A stretch of DNA of 5,268 nucleotides from Acidobacteriaceae bacterium (GTDB lineage Bacteria; Acidobacteriota; Terriglobia; Terriglobales; SbA1): positions 1 through 5,268 of the forward strand of contig PMHI01000053.1 in the NCBI GenBank assembly GCA_003156615.1. The letters are read 5' to 3'. A program made the position numbers and the translations under genes. Of this stretch, positions 5,195-5,268 are shown piece after piece. The notes under the pieces were generated by a model, which saw only the letters and a list, made by a program, of their open reading frames with translations, was not told the origin of the DNA and ran no database searches. Every line of letters begins with the position of its first letter. Position 1 is the first letter of the stretch.

Positions 5195-5268
5195 ATGATC
5201 GGCCAAACCATCTCGCACTACCGCATCGTCGAGAAGCTGGGCGGCGGCGGGATGGGTGTGGTCTACAA
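5195..5268 (+). CDS. Eukaryotic-like Ser/Thr protein kinase, N-terminal end (3' end outside window)
   Basis: Only the first 24 codons are visible: [20 protein letters not shown], then GVVY, running off the window end. [17 protein letters not shown] is the opening of a Hanks-type (PknB-like) kinase domain: the first beta strand followed by the glycine-rich ATP-binding loop GxGxxGxV. Such kinases phosphorylate Ser/Thr, and in Acidobacteriota they often carry C-terminal propeller or TPR domains; those parts would lie beyond the window. ATG 5165, in frame ten codons upstream, is an alternative start, but 5195 gives the usual family N-terminus and lies downstream of the predicted promoter. No clear Shine-Dalgarno precedes either ATG. 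The catalytic Lys and Asp are not visible. Confidence 0.9.
   Translation, partial: MIGQTISHYRIVEKLGGGGMGVVY

Overview
The window looks like chromosomal DNA from a soil-type Acidobacteriota bacterium, perhaps Solibacter/Bryobacter-like. That is inferred from protein style, not from a search. The last 74 bases open a eukaryotic-like Ser/Thr protein kinase of the form [24 protein letters not shown], very common in that phylum. A degraded piece on the minus strand resembles the C-terminal tail of the beta-propeller (WD40/TolB-like) kinases of the same phylum. The other genes (FixJ/NarL-type regulator, HisKA_3 kinase, secreted esterase, NIPSNAP protein, cupin lipoprotein) fit this setting.

Layout. 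1-258 (+): C-terminal end of a FixJ/NarL-type response regulator. 397-1134 (+): a short soluble HisKA_3 histidine kinase with its own ribosome binding site; together they may form a two-component pair. 1238-1369 (-): a 43-residue single-pass membrane protein with a good ribosome binding site. 1370-1674: no gene, one repeat copy. 1675-2037 (-): a 120-residue NIPSNAP-family protein. 2038-2426: a divergent intergenic region with the best-preserved repeat. 2427-3581 (+): an exported alpha/beta-hydrolase esterase with a complete catalytic triad. 3582-4277: about 700 bases of gene-poor DNA with another repeat copy and the kinase-tail relic. 4278-4805 (+): a cupin-domain lipoprotein. 4806-5137: non-coding, with inverted repeats including a nested palindrome. 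5138-5268 (+): a predicted promoter and the start of the kinase gene.

The most unusual content is a family of four related dispersed repeats, all in the same orientation. The copy at 2117-2189 folds into an almost perfect long hairpin, two are more decayed, and one survives as a half-copy that lies inside the 43-residue gene and supplies part of its reading frame. The genes do not form one pathway. The window reads as a mosaic of single-gene units separated by repeat-bearing, partly decayed spacers. I found no CRISPR array, insertion sequence, complete RNA gene or defence system.
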